This document shows positions 1 through 8,560 of a DNA stretch of 64,000 bases, in pieces (position 1 is the stretch's first letter; each line of letters begins with the position of its first letter). A program made the translations under genes and the position numbers. The notes beneath the pieces were generated by a model. The model worked only from the letters and a program-made list of their open reading frames with translations. It was not told where the DNA came from and searched no databases. This DNA is from a candidate division BRC1 bacterium HGW-BRC1-1 (GTDB lineage: Bacteria; Sumerlaeota; Sumerlaeia; Sumerlaeales; Sumerlaeaceae): positions 124,001-188,000 of the forward strand of contig PHCB01000007.1 of the NCBI GenBank assembly GCA_002842095.1. The letters are read 5' to 3'.

Positions 1-392
1 TCGTCGCCCTCGGGCACGAAGGTCAGCACGCTGACTTCCACGCCGCCCTGCTGGCCGGTGATGCGCGTGTAGTTCAGGCCGTGGCGGCATTCGTACTTGT
101 CCAGCTTGGTGGCGCAGGGCTGCCAGCTGGGGCTCCAGTAGTCGCCGGTCTTGCGGTCGCGCACGTAGAGGTAATGGCCGGGGCGATCGACAGGCATGGA
201 ATTGTAACGGTGGCGGGTGATGCGATGCAGGCGCGGGGTTTGCCAGTAGGCGTAGCCGCCGCCGGTGTTGGAGATGAGACGCGTGTATTTTCCGTTGGAT
301 GTGAAATTAATCCACGGGGCAGGCGTGTCGGGGCGATCGATGATGAACTCTAAATCGTCTTCCGAGAAACGTCCGTATTTTTCCATGCTCAT
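1..392 (-). CDS. GH94 family glycoside phosphorylase, N-terminal part
   Basis: The gene reads leftward and runs off the left edge, so only about 130 N-terminal residues are visible. They include RPDTPAPWINF, a GGYAYWQTPRLHRITRHRYN stretch, the VDRPGHYLYVRD segment, GDYWSPSWQP and YECRHGLNYTRI. These are typical of the N-terminal beta-sandwich of GH94 enzymes (cellobiose, cellodextrin or chitobiose phosphorylases), which split beta-glycosides with phosphate to give a sugar 1-phosphate. The catalytic domain lies outside the window, so substrate cannot be told. Two in-frame ATGs exist (392 and 386); AGGAAA lies about 14 bases upstream of the first. No signal peptide is seen, as expected for a cytoplasmic phosphorylase. 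The phosphohexomutase at 1254-2696 could use its product. Confidence 0.85.
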   Translation of the reverse strand, partial: MSMEKYGRFSEDDLEFIIDRPDTPAPWINFTSNGKYTRLISNTGGGYAYWQTPRLHRITRHRYNSMPVDRPGHYLYVRDRKTGDYWSPSWQPCATKLDKYECRHGLNYTRITGQQGGVEVSVLTFVPEGD

Positions 393-396
393 GATA

Positions 397-414
397 TGTA
401 ACGGTTTCCTTACA
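397..414. promoter_or_regulatory. possible operator, TGTAA-N8-TTACA
   Basis: A perfect 5-bp inverted repeat with an 8-base spacer lies just upstream of the GH94 start and overlaps its ribosome binding region. It may bind a repressor. This is inference; such a short palindrome can arise by chance. Confidence 0.2.
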
Positions 415-634
415 GGTATTTTCAGTTACTGGGATCGAGTTTCTTTGAGGGAGCGGGCACATTGGCAATCGTTTTTTACAAGGTTAAAGAATAACATTTT
501 CGTGATCGCTTTTGGCCCGCAGACGTATGATCAGTGAAATGAGCAACTTCTGCCCTTTGCCCGTGTCATAAGTGCAGGTGGCGCAGAGAGACTTTGCTCA
601 GCCGCATCAAACAACGGAGGCATGACAACTAAAG

Positions 635-1144
635 ATGGATGCAATGAAGGCTATTCTCACCCGGCGCAGCGTGCGCGAGTTTAAGCAGGGAACCATCGAG
701 CGCGAAAAGATTGAACAGATTCTGGCGGCGGGCATGTCGGCCCCCTCGGCGCACAATGAGCAGCCGTGGTGTTTTTTGGTCATCGACGACCGCGAGGTAT
801 TGAGCAAGCTGGCTGCAACGGCGTCCCACGTGGAGATGGCCGCCACCGCCGGTGCCGCCATTGTGGTTTGCGGTGATCTGGATCTCGAACTGACGCCCGG
901 CTCCTGGGTGCAGGATTGTTCGGCTGCAACCCAGAACATTCTGCTGGCGGCCCATGCGTTGGGTTTGGGAGCCGTATGGACCCATTGTCATCCGGACCCG
1001 GTTATGCAGCGCGAAGTGACGGACCTTTTCAAGCTGGCTGACAACATCAAGCCATTGGCGATCGTGGTCATGGGAGAGCCGGCTGTTGAGGTCGCGCCCA
1101 AAGACAACTATCTGGCCGAGCGGGTACACTTTAACAAATGGTAA
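635..1144 (+). CDS. nitroreductase family protein
   Basis: A 169-residue flavoprotein of the nitroreductase family. The N-terminal RRSVREF and the APSAHNEQPW segment form the usual FMN-binding surface, and the ALGLGAVWTH stretch with a C-terminal VVMGEP motif matches the short, single-domain clade. Such enzymes use NAD(P)H to reduce nitro compounds, quinones or flavins in the cytoplasm; the substrate here is unknown. GGAGG lies about 15 bases before the ATG, which is rather far, so the second ATG at 644 is an alternative start. The gene stands alone, divergent from the GH94 gene, and ends in a strong bidirectional terminator. Confidence 0.9.
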   Translation: MDAMKAILTRRSVREFKQGTIEREKIEQILAAGMSAPSAHNEQPWCFLVIDDREVLSKLAATASHVEMAATAGAAIVVCGDLDLELTPGSWVQDCSAATQNILLAAHALGLGAVWTHCHPDPVMQREVTDLFKLADNIKPLAIVVMGEPAVEVAPKDNYLAERVHFNKW

Positions 1145-1185
1145 ACGCTGCCAGGTTCTGAGCCCGGTAAGGCGGTAAAAAGACT

Positions 1186-1239
1186 GGCGGCGAAAACGCT
1201 TCCGAGACATCGGATTTGCGTTTTCGCCGCCTTTATTTT
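1186..1239. terminator. bidirectional intrinsic terminator
   Basis: A perfect 13-bp stem (GGCGGCGAAAACG at 1186-1198 and its complement at 1219-1231) is followed by TTTATTTT on the plus strand. On the minus strand it is followed by AGTCTTTTT. It separates the converging nitroreductase and phosphohexomutase genes. Confidence 0.9.
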
Positions 1240-1253
1240 GCGGGTGGCGTAAG

Positions 1254-2696
1254 CTATTTTTTAAACAGCACCTTTTTTCCCGCAGCGAGAATCTTGGCGA
1301 CTTTCTCGTCTGCGTCGCTGCCCACATAAATGCGGCCCAGTGGCTCGGTGTCGCTGCGGCGCATGAGCATCCAACTGTTGTCTTTGAAATAGAACTTGAT
1401 GCCGTCGACGGTACTCACGCGATCCACGGCGATGCCGCCAAACTTGGCGGGGGGTGAGGCCAGCAGCGCGTCGAAGTTCGAACGCAGCAATCCGGTGGGG
1501 AAGTGATGATCGATCCGCCCGTAAGCGAAGGGTCCGGTTTCTTTGCGCAGTTTGGCAACGGCCTGTTTGATGGTCTGACCCGTGGCCGCAAGCATCTCGA
1601 CGAGCAGCAGGCAGGAGAGCACGCCGTCGCGCTCGGGCATGTGGTTCAGGTAGCCGAATCCGCCGCTCTCCTCGCCGCCGATGAGCACCGGATCACTGAT
1701 CATTCGCTCGCTCACGTTTTTGAATCCGACAGGAACCTCGACCACATTGCGCCCCATCTTTGCGGCCACCCGGTCGATGGTGTTGTGCATGCTGGTCGTG
1801 CGAACCACGTCGCCCTCCCAGCCGCGGCTTTCCACGAGGTAGCGGAAAAGCAGCGGCATGAGATCGTGCAACTGCACGAAACGTCCGTCGCCGTCGAGCA
1901 CACCGAAGCGGTCGGCGTCGCCGTCGGTAGCCAGCCCGAGGTTCGCTTTGAGTTCGCGTAATACCGCCACCTGATCGGCGAGGTTGTCGAGGATAGGCTC
2001 GGGGCCGCCACCGTTGAACATGGGATCGGGTGTGTCGTTCAGCGTTGCGCCGGAGATGCCGCATTCCAGCAGGAATTCATCAACGCTGGCAATGCCCGCG
2101 CCGTGCATGGGGTTGAAAACAAAGCTGCCTTTGTAAGTGGCGATGACGTCGGCTTTAACAAACGAGCTGATCTGGCGGTAATAATCCGGCGCGAGGTCGG
2201 CTTCCGTAACGCGACCGCCGGGGGCGCGGGCCATCTCGGGGGAGCCCAGCGCGTGCATCACCTTTTCGATGGCGCGGGTATCCTCCACCAGCGCGGGGCC
2301 GCCGAGGCTGCTCTTAAACTTGATGCCGTTATAAGTGTAGGGGTTGTGGCTCGCGGTGACCATCACGCCGGCGTCGCACTTGCCCTTTTTCACCGCCCAC
2401 GAGAGAGCCGGGGTGGGGCAGAAATCTTTCGACAGCTTCACCGTCAGTCCGCACTCGGCGGCGGTGTCGGCGAACACCCGCGCAAACTCGCGGCTCATGA
2501 AACGCGTGTCGTATCCGATCACGATCTTGCGCGTGGCATCGGGTTTTTCCGCGAGATGACGCGCCATGGAGGCGGCGATGAGGCGCACGTTTTCGAACGT
2601 GAACTGGTCGGCGATTACGGCGCGCCAGCCATCGGTGCCGAAGCGGGGCAGGTTGGGATTGGTCGGTGCGACGTTGGGTGCTGATTTCTTGGCCAT
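1254..2696 (-). CDS. phosphoglucomutase/phosphomannomutase family protein
   Basis: A 480-residue alpha-D-phosphohexomutase that interconverts sugar 1- and 6-phosphates. The N-terminus carries FGTDGWRAVIAD. The phosphoserine loop is VTASHNP (Ser116), the Mg site is DGDADRFG (258-265) and the sugar-binding loop is GGEESGGFG. The phosphate-binding loop near the C-terminus reads RRSDTEPLGR, where most relatives have an SGTEP motif. The start at 2696 has AAAGGA upstream and begins MAKKS; the frame is open further upstream but that part looks non-coding and overlaps the region before the aldehyde dehydrogenase. Which hexose is preferred cannot be told; the family also holds phosphoglucosamine mutases, but the FGTDGWRA form points to the glucose/mannose group. 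Confidence 0.93.
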   Translation of the reverse strand: MAKKSAPNVAPTNPNLPRFGTDGWRAVIADQFTFENVRLIAASMARHLAEKPDATRKIVIGYDTRFMSREFARVFADTAAECGLTVKLSKDFCPTPALSWAVKKGKCDAGVMVTASHNPYTYNGIKFKSSLGGPALVEDTRAIEKVMHALGSPEMARAPGGRVTEADLAPDYYRQISSFVKADVIATYKGSFVFNPMHGAGIASVDEFLLECGISGATLNDTPDPMFNGGGPEPILDNLADQVAVLRELKANLGLATDGDADRFGVLDGDGRFVQLHDLMPLLFRYLVESRGWEGDVVRTTSMHNTIDRVAAKMGRNVVEVPVGFKNVSERMISDPVLIGGEESGGFGYLNHMPERDGVLSCLLLVEMLAATGQTIKQAVAKLRKETGPFAYGRIDHHFPTGLLRSNFDALLASPPAKFGGIAVDRVSTVDGIKFYFKDNSWMLMRRSDTEPLGRIYVGSDADEKVAKILAAGKKVLFKK

Positions 2697-2912
2697 GAGA
2701 GCGTTCCTTTGCGCGGCGATGCTGGAAAAGTTATACGCCAAGGTACGACGCGGGCGAACGGGTGGCTCAAGACATTTCGCGCGCGATGTCCATCCAAACC
2801 TTTTCGACAACTTGTGGCACCGTCCAATCGCTACTTGAAAACCGATGCGAAAGAAGTTGCAGTGGCTGCAAATCAAACTGCGGCTGACCGCATTCAAGGA
2901 GCATCTTCAACC

Positions 2913-4424
2913 ATGGCATCGACAAACAAACCCAAGCGGTACAAGAATTTCATCGGGGGTAAATGGACTGCCACGGGCAGCGAGGGGACGTTCCAGAACG
3001 TGAATCCCGCGGACGTGCGCGATGTGGTGGGCGTGTTCCCTGCCGGCGGAAAAGCTGAAGTGGACGAGGCCGTGGCCGCCGCCAAAGAGGCGTATGCCGA
3101 ATGGCGTCTCGTGCCCGCTCCCAAGCGCGCTGAAATCATTCGCCGGGCGGGTGACATCATGGTCAAGGCCAAGGACGACATCTCGCAAACCATGACCCGC
3201 GAAATGGGCAAGGTGCTGGCCGAAACCCGCGGCGACACTCAGGAAGGCATCGATACGGCGTACTACACAGCGGGTGAGGGTCGCCGTATGTTCGGCGACA
3301 CCGTGCCCTGCGAGTTGCCCAACAAGTTTGGCATGAGCGTTCGTATGCCCGTTGGCGTTTGCGGCATGATCACACCATGGAACTTCCCCATGGCCATTCC
3401 CACATGGAAGATTTTCCCCGCCCTGGTGGCGGGCAACACGGTGGTGCTGAAACCCGCGACTGATACACCGGCCACGTCGGTGCGTCTGGTTGAGATTCTG
3501 CTGGAAGCCGGCCTGCCACCCAAGGCCATCAATATCGTCTGCGGTGGTGGACGCGTGGTAGGTAACGCACTGGTGCAGCATCCGGATGTCTCGGTGATCT
3601 CGTTCACGGGCAGCACCGAGGTGGGCAAGCAAATCACCGCCGACGCCGCCAGCACGTTGAAGCGGGTGAGTCTGGAACTTGGCGGCAAGAACGCGCAAAT
3701 CGTGATGGACGACGCCGATCTGGAACTGGCCCTGGAGGGCGCGGTGTGGGGCGCTTTCGGCACGACGGGACAACGCTGCACGGCGACGTCGCGTCTGATT
3801 CTGCATAAGAAGATCGCCGGCAAGTTCATCGAGATGCTGGTGGAGCGCACGAAGAAGCTCCGTGTGGGCAACGGCCTTGATGCGAAGGTCGAGGTTGGCC
3901 CCGTGGTGAACGAGAGCCAGCGTGATAACGTGGCAAAGTATGTGGAGATTGGGCTGAACGAAGACAAGGCCACGCTGGCGCTGGGCGGTCACGTGCTCAA
4001 CAAGGGCGACCACGCCAACGGCTGGTTTTTCGAGCCAACCATTTTCACGAATGTGAAGCCACGGATGCGCATCGCTCAGGAGGAAATCTTCGGGCCGGTG
4101 CTGTCGGTGATCACCGTGAAGGATTTCGACGAGGCGATTCGCGTGCTGAACGACACGGCATTCGGGCTCAGTTCGTCGATTTACACGCGCGACGTGAACC
4201 GCGCCTTCCAGGCGATACGCGACATCGAAGCGGGCATCACCTACGTGAACGGCCCCACCATCGGGGCGGAAGTGCAGCTGCCCTTTGGCGGCGTGAAGGG
4301 AACCGGCAACGGCCACCGCGAAGCCTCGCACACGGTGTTGGATATCTTCACCGAATGGAAGAGCGTGTACATCGATTACAGCGGCAAGCTGCAGCGCGCC
4401 CAGATCGACGTGTCGGCGGGATAA
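2913..4424 (+). CDS. NAD(P)-dependent aldehyde dehydrogenase
   Basis: A 503-residue member of the ALDH superfamily that oxidises an aldehyde to a carboxylate. It shows the PWNFP motif (Asn157), the FTGSTEVG cofactor loop (231-238), the general base Glu255 in LELGGKN and the catalytic Cys289 in TTGQRCTATSR. The C-terminal LPFGGVKGTGNGHRE segment resembles a clade annotated as semialdehyde dehydrogenases (2-oxoglutarate or aminoadipate type), but the substrate is not certain. The start at 2913 is supported by AAGGAG 11 bases upstream; the frame is open further upstream but lacks family similarity. It is divergent from the phosphohexomutase and ends in its own terminator. Confidence 0.93.
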   Translation: MASTNKPKRYKNFIGGKWTATGSEGTFQNVNPADVRDVVGVFPAGGKAEVDEAVAAAKEAYAEWRLVPAPKRAEIIRRAGDIMVKAKDDISQTMTREMGKVLAETRGDTQEGIDTAYYTAGEGRRMFGDTVPCELPNKFGMSVRMPVGVCGMITPWNFPMAIPTWKIFPALVAGNTVVLKPATDTPATSVRLVEILLEAGLPPKAINIVCGGGRVVGNALVQHPDVSVISFTGSTEVGKQITADAASTLKRVSLELGGKNAQIVMDDADLELALEGAVWGAFGTTGQRCTATSRLILHKKIAGKFIEMLVERTKKLRVGNGLDAKVEVGPVVNESQRDNVAKYVEIGLNEDKATLALGGHVLNKGDHANGWFFEPTIFTNVKPRMRIAQEEIFGPVLSVITVKDFDEAIRVLNDTAFGLSSSIYTRDVNRAFQAIRDIEAGITYVNGPTIGAEVQLPFGGVKGTGNGHREASHTVLDIFTEWKSVYIDYSGKLQRAQIDVSAG

Positions 4425-4467
4425 TCCGCTGAACGGACGATTGCGTGGAAAGAAATTCGGTCATCAT

Positions 4468-4500
4468 GCGAGGCAGACAGAAATGTCTGTCTCGCTTTTT
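4468..4500 (+). terminator. intrinsic terminator after aldehyde dehydrogenase
   Basis: A 12-bp stem with one G-T pair and a GAAA loop is followed by five T. It lies 43 bases after the aldehyde dehydrogenase stop. Confidence 0.9.
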
Positions 4501-4522
4501 GATGCCGATCAAAACCAGGGTT

Positions 4523-5701
4523 TTACTTCCCTAAAAAGCGCGCCATTCCTTGCAGCGCCAGGTCCAGCTTCTCCATGCTGACGGCGTAGCAGGCCCGGAT
4601 ATACCCGTTGCCGGATTCCCCAAATGCGCTACCGGGAACCACCGCCACTTTCTCTGATGTCAGAAGGTTGCTGGCGAATTCTTCACAGTTATTCGGGACG
4701 CTGGTCGGCAACTTTGCGAAGGCGTAAAACGCCCCTTCAGGCAGCAGCGCGTGAAAGCCCAATTCGTTCAGCCCCTTCACGATGAACCGGCGGCGCTTGT
4801 CGTATTCCTCGCGCATTCTCGCGATGTCAGGATCGCAGCTATGCAACGCCTCGATGGCCGCATATTGCGAAATGGTGGGCGCGCAGAGGATGGTGTACTG
4901 GTGAATCTTGACCATCGCAGCGATGATCTCGGGCGGCGCGCAGGCGTAGCCGATGCGCCATCCCGTCATGGCAAAGGCCTTTGAAAAGCCCGACAAAAGG
5001 ATAACGTGCTCTTTCATTCCCTCCACCGCGGCCAGAGAAACATGGCGGGAATCATAGGTGAGTTCTGCGTAAATCTCGTCGCTCAGCACCATCAGGTCGT
5101 ATTCGCGCACGAAGGCCGCGAGTTTCTGCAAGTCGTCCCCGGTGAACGTCGCCCCGGTGGGGTTGCTGGGGTAGTTGACCATGAGCGCCTTGGTGCGGGG
5201 GGTGATGAGCGGGCGCAGTTCATCGAAATTAATTCTGAAACCATCTTCCTGCCGCACAGGAAAAAGAATCGGTTTGCCGCCCGCCAGCACCACGGTGGGA
5301 GCATAGCTCACATAGCACGGTTGCACCACGATGACTTCGTCGCCCGGATTTAGCAGCGCGCGCAGGGCCAGATCGATCGCCTCGCTGGCGCCGATCGTTA
5401 TCAGCATTTCCGTGGCGGGGTCGTAATGCACGTCGTAGCGCGGGGCCAGCCAGGCTGCTATCTCGCGGCGAAGTTCCATGAGGCCGTGGTTGCTGGTGTA
5501 CGATGTCCTGCCCGAGTCAATCAGAGCGGACGCTTCTTTTCGCACGCTGAGGGGCGTCAGGAAATCGGGTTCTCCAACGCCCAGAGAAATGATGTCATCC
5601 ATGCCGATGACGAGGTCGAAGAACCGGCGAATTCCCGAGGGGGGAATGTCACGCACGTGAGTTGCTATTCTTGAGCTCTGGGACTTCAAAGTTTGAGACA
5701 T
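4523..5701 (-). CDS. pyridoxal-phosphate aminotransferase, class I/II
   Basis: A 392-residue fold-type I aminotransferase. Visible motifs are SLGVGEPDF near the N-terminus, NYPSNPTG (176-183, substrate and cofactor Asn), Asp208 in LSDEIYAEL and the Schiff-base Lys241 in SGFSKAFAMTGWRIGY. It is closest in appearance to the aspartate/aromatic aminotransferases often annotated PatA or AspC-like, which move an amino group from an amino acid to 2-oxoglutarate. The exact substrate is not clear. No strong ribosome binding site precedes the ATG at 5701; it probably follows lepB in one transcript with a 160-base gap. Confidence 0.92.
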   Translation of the reverse strand: MSQTLKSQSSRIATHVRDIPPSGIRRFFDLVIGMDDIISLGVGEPDFLTPLSVRKEASALIDSGRTSYTSNHGLMELRREIAAWLAPRYDVHYDPATEMLITIGASEAIDLALRALLNPGDEVIVVQPCYVSYAPTVVLAGGKPILFPVRQEDGFRINFDELRPLITPRTKALMVNYPSNPTGATFTGDDLQKLAAFVREYDLMVLSDEIYAELTYDSRHVSLAAVEGMKEHVILLSGFSKAFAMTGWRIGYACAPPEIIAAMVKIHQYTILCAPTISQYAAIEALHSCDPDIARMREEYDKRRRFIVKGLNELGFHALLPEGAFYAFAKLPTSVPNNCEEFASNLLTSEKVAVVPGSAFGESGNGYIRACYAVSMEKLDLALQGMARFLGK

Positions 5702-5861
5702 GGCGTCGGCGGGGCTTTCATTTTTTGGGGGAGTGGTTGGGCGAAGCTCATCTTATATCATCGCTTACCCTTTCAAATGCATTCATCCCCACCGCGCATT
5801 CTCAAGAGTTAAGATGACACATTCAGGTGCCGGGCACCAAGTCAGTTGCCTCCGCCCGCGC

Positions 5862-6758
5862 TTACGGGTTGAGAAACGACCACTTGCCCACGGGCCAATA
5901 ACGGAAGAACGCCTTGCCGCGCAGGTTCTCGTAGGGCACCCCTCCCCAGTAGCGGCTGTCTTCGCTGTTGTCGGAGTTGTCGCCCAGCATGATGACGCCG
6001 CCGTCGGGAACCGTGACCGAATACTGGTTGGGGGTAAGCTCGGTGGTGTTGTAACGCAGTTGGGTGAAGATGGGTGGCGCCTCCACTTCCTTGCCGTTCA
6101 CGGCCAGGCGTCCGTCGTCATTGATGTCCAACTGCTCGCCGTCCAGTCCCGCGACGCGCTTCACATATACCCCCTGGTTGCGGTTGTAGGGCTTAACCTG
6201 AAAGACGTGCCCGTTTCGTGCGTAGTCGCGGGGCTCCTTGTCGAAGGGTACGCGGAACACGGAGATGTCGCCGCGGTCGGGTTTCGTGAACCAGTAGGCG
6301 AACTTGTTCACGAAGATGCGATGTTCTTCGAGATGGATGTTGCGATTGAGCAACTCCCGCTGGCTTGAGGTAAGTGCCACCAGCGGCTTGCGCCCCTCGT
6401 ATTCGTAGACGCCCTTGTTGTCCTTCAGCCAGGTTTGCACGGTGTCGCTGTGGCGGTCGCGAATGATGAGGTACATTCCCGACTGGCGGTTTTCGTCGGT
6501 GGCCACGCCCTCGGCAATGAAATCGCCCAGAAGCGTGGGGCTCATGCTGCCCGAGGGAATCTTGAAGAGTTCCACGACAAACGTCCTGATGAACATGGCC
6601 AGCACGAAGGCGAAAATCAGCGCATCGCTCCATTCGCGCAGCACCATCATCACGCCATGGCTGGCGCCGTCATCCCCGTCGGCCGCATCGCGCAGCGGAT
6701 CATAAGCCTTGGCGGAGCGGTTATCGGCCTGTTTCTTTTTGTTATCACGTGGAGCCAT
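5862..6758 (-). CDS. lepB: signal peptidase I
   Basis: A 298-residue membrane-bound Ser/Lys protease that removes signal peptides from exported proteins. One transmembrane helix (about residues 44-62) leads into the catalytic Ser71 in IPSGSMSPTL; the general base is Lys200 in YVKRVAGLDGE, and the C-terminal GDNSDNSEDSRYWG box is intact. A charged insertion of about 60 residues (around 85-148) separates the serine and lysine boxes, longer than in E. coli-type short enzymes. The N-terminus is lysine-rich and cytoplasmic. Its presence fits the many signal-peptide proteins in the window. Confidence 0.96.
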   Translation of the reverse strand: MAPRDNKKKQADNRSAKAYDPLRDAADGDDGASHGVMMVLREWSDALIFAFVLAMFIRTFVVELFKIPSGSMSPTLLGDFIAEGVATDENRQSGMYLIIRDRHSDTVQTWLKDNKGVYEYEGRKPLVALTSSQRELLNRNIHLEEHRIFVNKFAYWFTKPDRGDISVFRVPFDKEPRDYARNGHVFQVKPYNRNQGVYVKRVAGLDGEQLDINDDGRLAVNGKEVEAPPIFTQLRYNTTELTPNQYSVTVPDGGVIMLGDNSDNSEDSRYWGGVPYENLRGKAFFRYWPVGKWSFLNP

Positions 6759-6929
6759 CGCGGGTGCTTGTCCTTAAATTAATCTTGGCAACCAAAGCGG
6801 GGCAAGGCGCTTGTGAACGCAACTGATTTTGTCCCACAGGCTTTTTTGTGGGTTGCATTCGAGCCTCCCTCAATCAACGTGGCGCCTGACATTATGATGA
6901 CATCACCCGCCCCATTCTTCCTCACGGAA

Positions 6930-7769
6930 ATGCTGAACGACTTTGCCGCCTATGAATTCTGGCGGCGGGCCGTTGTGGGGGCGGTTATTATCAGCGCCGT
7001 CTGTTCGCTGCTGTCGGTTTATGTGGTTCTGAAACGCATGGCCTTTGTGGGGCAGGGGATCAGCCACAGTGCTTTCGGAGGGTTCGCCCTCGGGGTGCTG
7101 CTGTTCGGCGGCAGCGTGGGTGCCGAGTCGCGCATCTACGCCGTGGCGCTTATCTTTTGCGTGGCCGTGGCGGTGTTGATCGGCGTCATCACGCGCCATT
7201 CGCGAGTGTCGGAGGATAGCGCCATCGGCATATTCTTCGCCGCCTCCATGGCGCTGGGCATTATCTTTTTCAAGATGTCGAAGGGATATAATCAGGACGT
7301 CACCAGCTTCCTTTTCGGCAGCATCCTCGCCCTCACTCGTGCCGAGCTTTGGTTTGTGGGCGGCCTTGCGATGGCGGTGGCTCTGCCTTTGCTGCTGCTG
7401 CAAAAGGAACTGCTTTATTATACTTTCGACGAAGGCATGGCGGCGGTTTCCGGCGTGCCGGTGGCCGCGTTGCATTACCTGCTTCTCATCCTCCTGGCGA
7501 TCACCGTGGTGGTGTCGGTGCGCATGGCGGGCATCGTGCTTATCAGCGCGTTCCTCATCTTGCCTGGAGCCATCGCCAACCTGCTGACCCTGCGTTTCCA
7601 TCGCATGGTGGCGTTGTCTCTCGCCACGGGGCTGCTTACCACCCTGGGGGGCATAGCCATCTCATGGCGCACCGACTGGCCCACGGGAGCCACCATCGTG
7701 TTGCTACAATTTATCGTCTTCTCGGCGGTGTTCGTGTTGCGAAAGCTGCAGGGCACGCTGGAAGCGTAA
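6930..7769 (+). CDS. metal ABC transporter permease, ABC-3 (ZnuB-like) family
   Basis: A 279-residue polytopic membrane protein of the ABC-3 family, which imports Zn, Mn or Fe with an ATPase and a binding protein. The early VVLKRMAFVGQGISHSAFGG segment is the family signature, and about eight hydrophobic helices follow. The start at 6930 (MLNDFAAYEF) matches the usual family start and has ACGGA upstream; an in-frame GTG at 6813 would add 39 residues without family likeness. No ATPase or substrate-binding gene lies on either side (divergent lepB upstream, an FKBP gene downstream), so partners must be encoded elsewhere. Confidence 0.88.
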   Translation: MLNDFAAYEFWRRAVVGAVIISAVCSLLSVYVVLKRMAFVGQGISHSAFGGFALGVLLFGGSVGAESRIYAVALIFCVAVAVLIGVITRHSRVSEDSAIGIFFAASMALGIIFFKMSKGYNQDVTSFLFGSILALTRAELWFVGGLAMAVALPLLLLQKELLYYTFDEGMAAVSGVPVAALHYLLLILLAITVVVSVRMAGIVLISAFLILPGAIANLLTLRFHRMVALSLATGLLTTLGGIAISWRTDWPTGATIVLLQFIVFSAVFVLRKLQGTLEA

Positions 7770-7905
7770 AAAACGCTGATCCCCAACGAGGTTGAAAACA
7801 CTTTCAGCGCGGGGGGATATATAGAGAGAGTCGTCGCGGCCTCGCAGGCACAAACCCCGTGGCGACAAAGTTGCCGAAACAGTTCATTACCGGAGAAATA
7901 TCGTC

Positions 7906-8448
7906 ATGCTGGATCATTCACCTCGCGCCCATAGCGCCCCCCGTTATTTTGGAGTGGTTACGCTGCTTTCCCTGGGTATTCTGGCCATGGGTGGCGGCCC
8001 TGCTTGGGCGGATGAAACCACCGCTCCGGTTGCTGCCGGACAATCTGCGGCAGAGGTGACCTCGCCCACCGCAGCCGCCGCGCCGGCGTCCACCGCGCTG
8101 GGCGATGTGGTCACCAGCGGTGCGCTCAAATATCAGGATCTGAAGGTTGGCACGGGGATCGCCGCCACTCGCGGCAAAAACATTTCCATCCACTATAAAG
8201 GCACCACCACCGAAGGTCAGCTGGTGGATGATTCACGCATTAAGTTTATCCCCACCCCCCTCAATCTTGTGCTGGGAACCAATACGCTCGTTCCCGGCAT
8301 GGAACTGGGCATCGTGGGGATGAAGGTGGGCGGTATGCGTCGCATCACCATTCCTCCGGAGTTGGGATATGGTTCGAGAGCTATGGGCGACCTGCCGGCG
8401 AATTCGACGCTCATCTTCGACGTGGAATTGGTGGCCATGCAGGAATAA
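7906..8448 (+). CDS. FKBP-type peptidyl-prolyl isomerase, exported
   Basis: A 180-residue protein with a hydrophobic signal sequence (about 15-35, ending GPAWA) followed by an Ala/Pro/Thr-rich linker (40-65) and one FKBP domain (about 70-180). The domain shows the usual DLKVGTGIAATRGKNISIHY start, LVPGMELGIVGMKVGGMRR, IPPELGYGSRA and LIFDVELV. It should catalyse proline cis-trans isomerisation outside the cytoplasm and help folding. GGAG lies about 12 bases before the ATG. The 136-base gap before it contains no other gene. Confidence 0.93.
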   Translation: MLDHSPRAHSAPRYFGVVTLLSLGILAMGGGPAWADETTAPVAAGQSAAEVTSPTAAAAPASTALGDVVTSGALKYQDLKVGTGIAATRGKNISIHYKGTTTEGQLVDDSRIKFIPTPLNLVLGTNTLVPGMELGIVGMKVGGMRRITIPPELGYGSRAMGDLPANSTLIFDVELVAMQE

Positions 8449-8560
8449 CCGCCCTGCTGCGTCAGGTGGTGGTTTTGCCATCAATTTTCCTCTTGCTCAG
8501 CCCCGGCGCCATCATAAAGTTATGGCAGAGATTCGCCCCCATTGAGGTTTTTAGTTAGTC

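Noticed and set aside
2907-4331. 474-codon open frame on the minus strand, opposite the aldehyde dehydrogenase
   Set aside because: It mirrors the codon bias of the real gene, has no domain and is rich in His, Arg and Ala.
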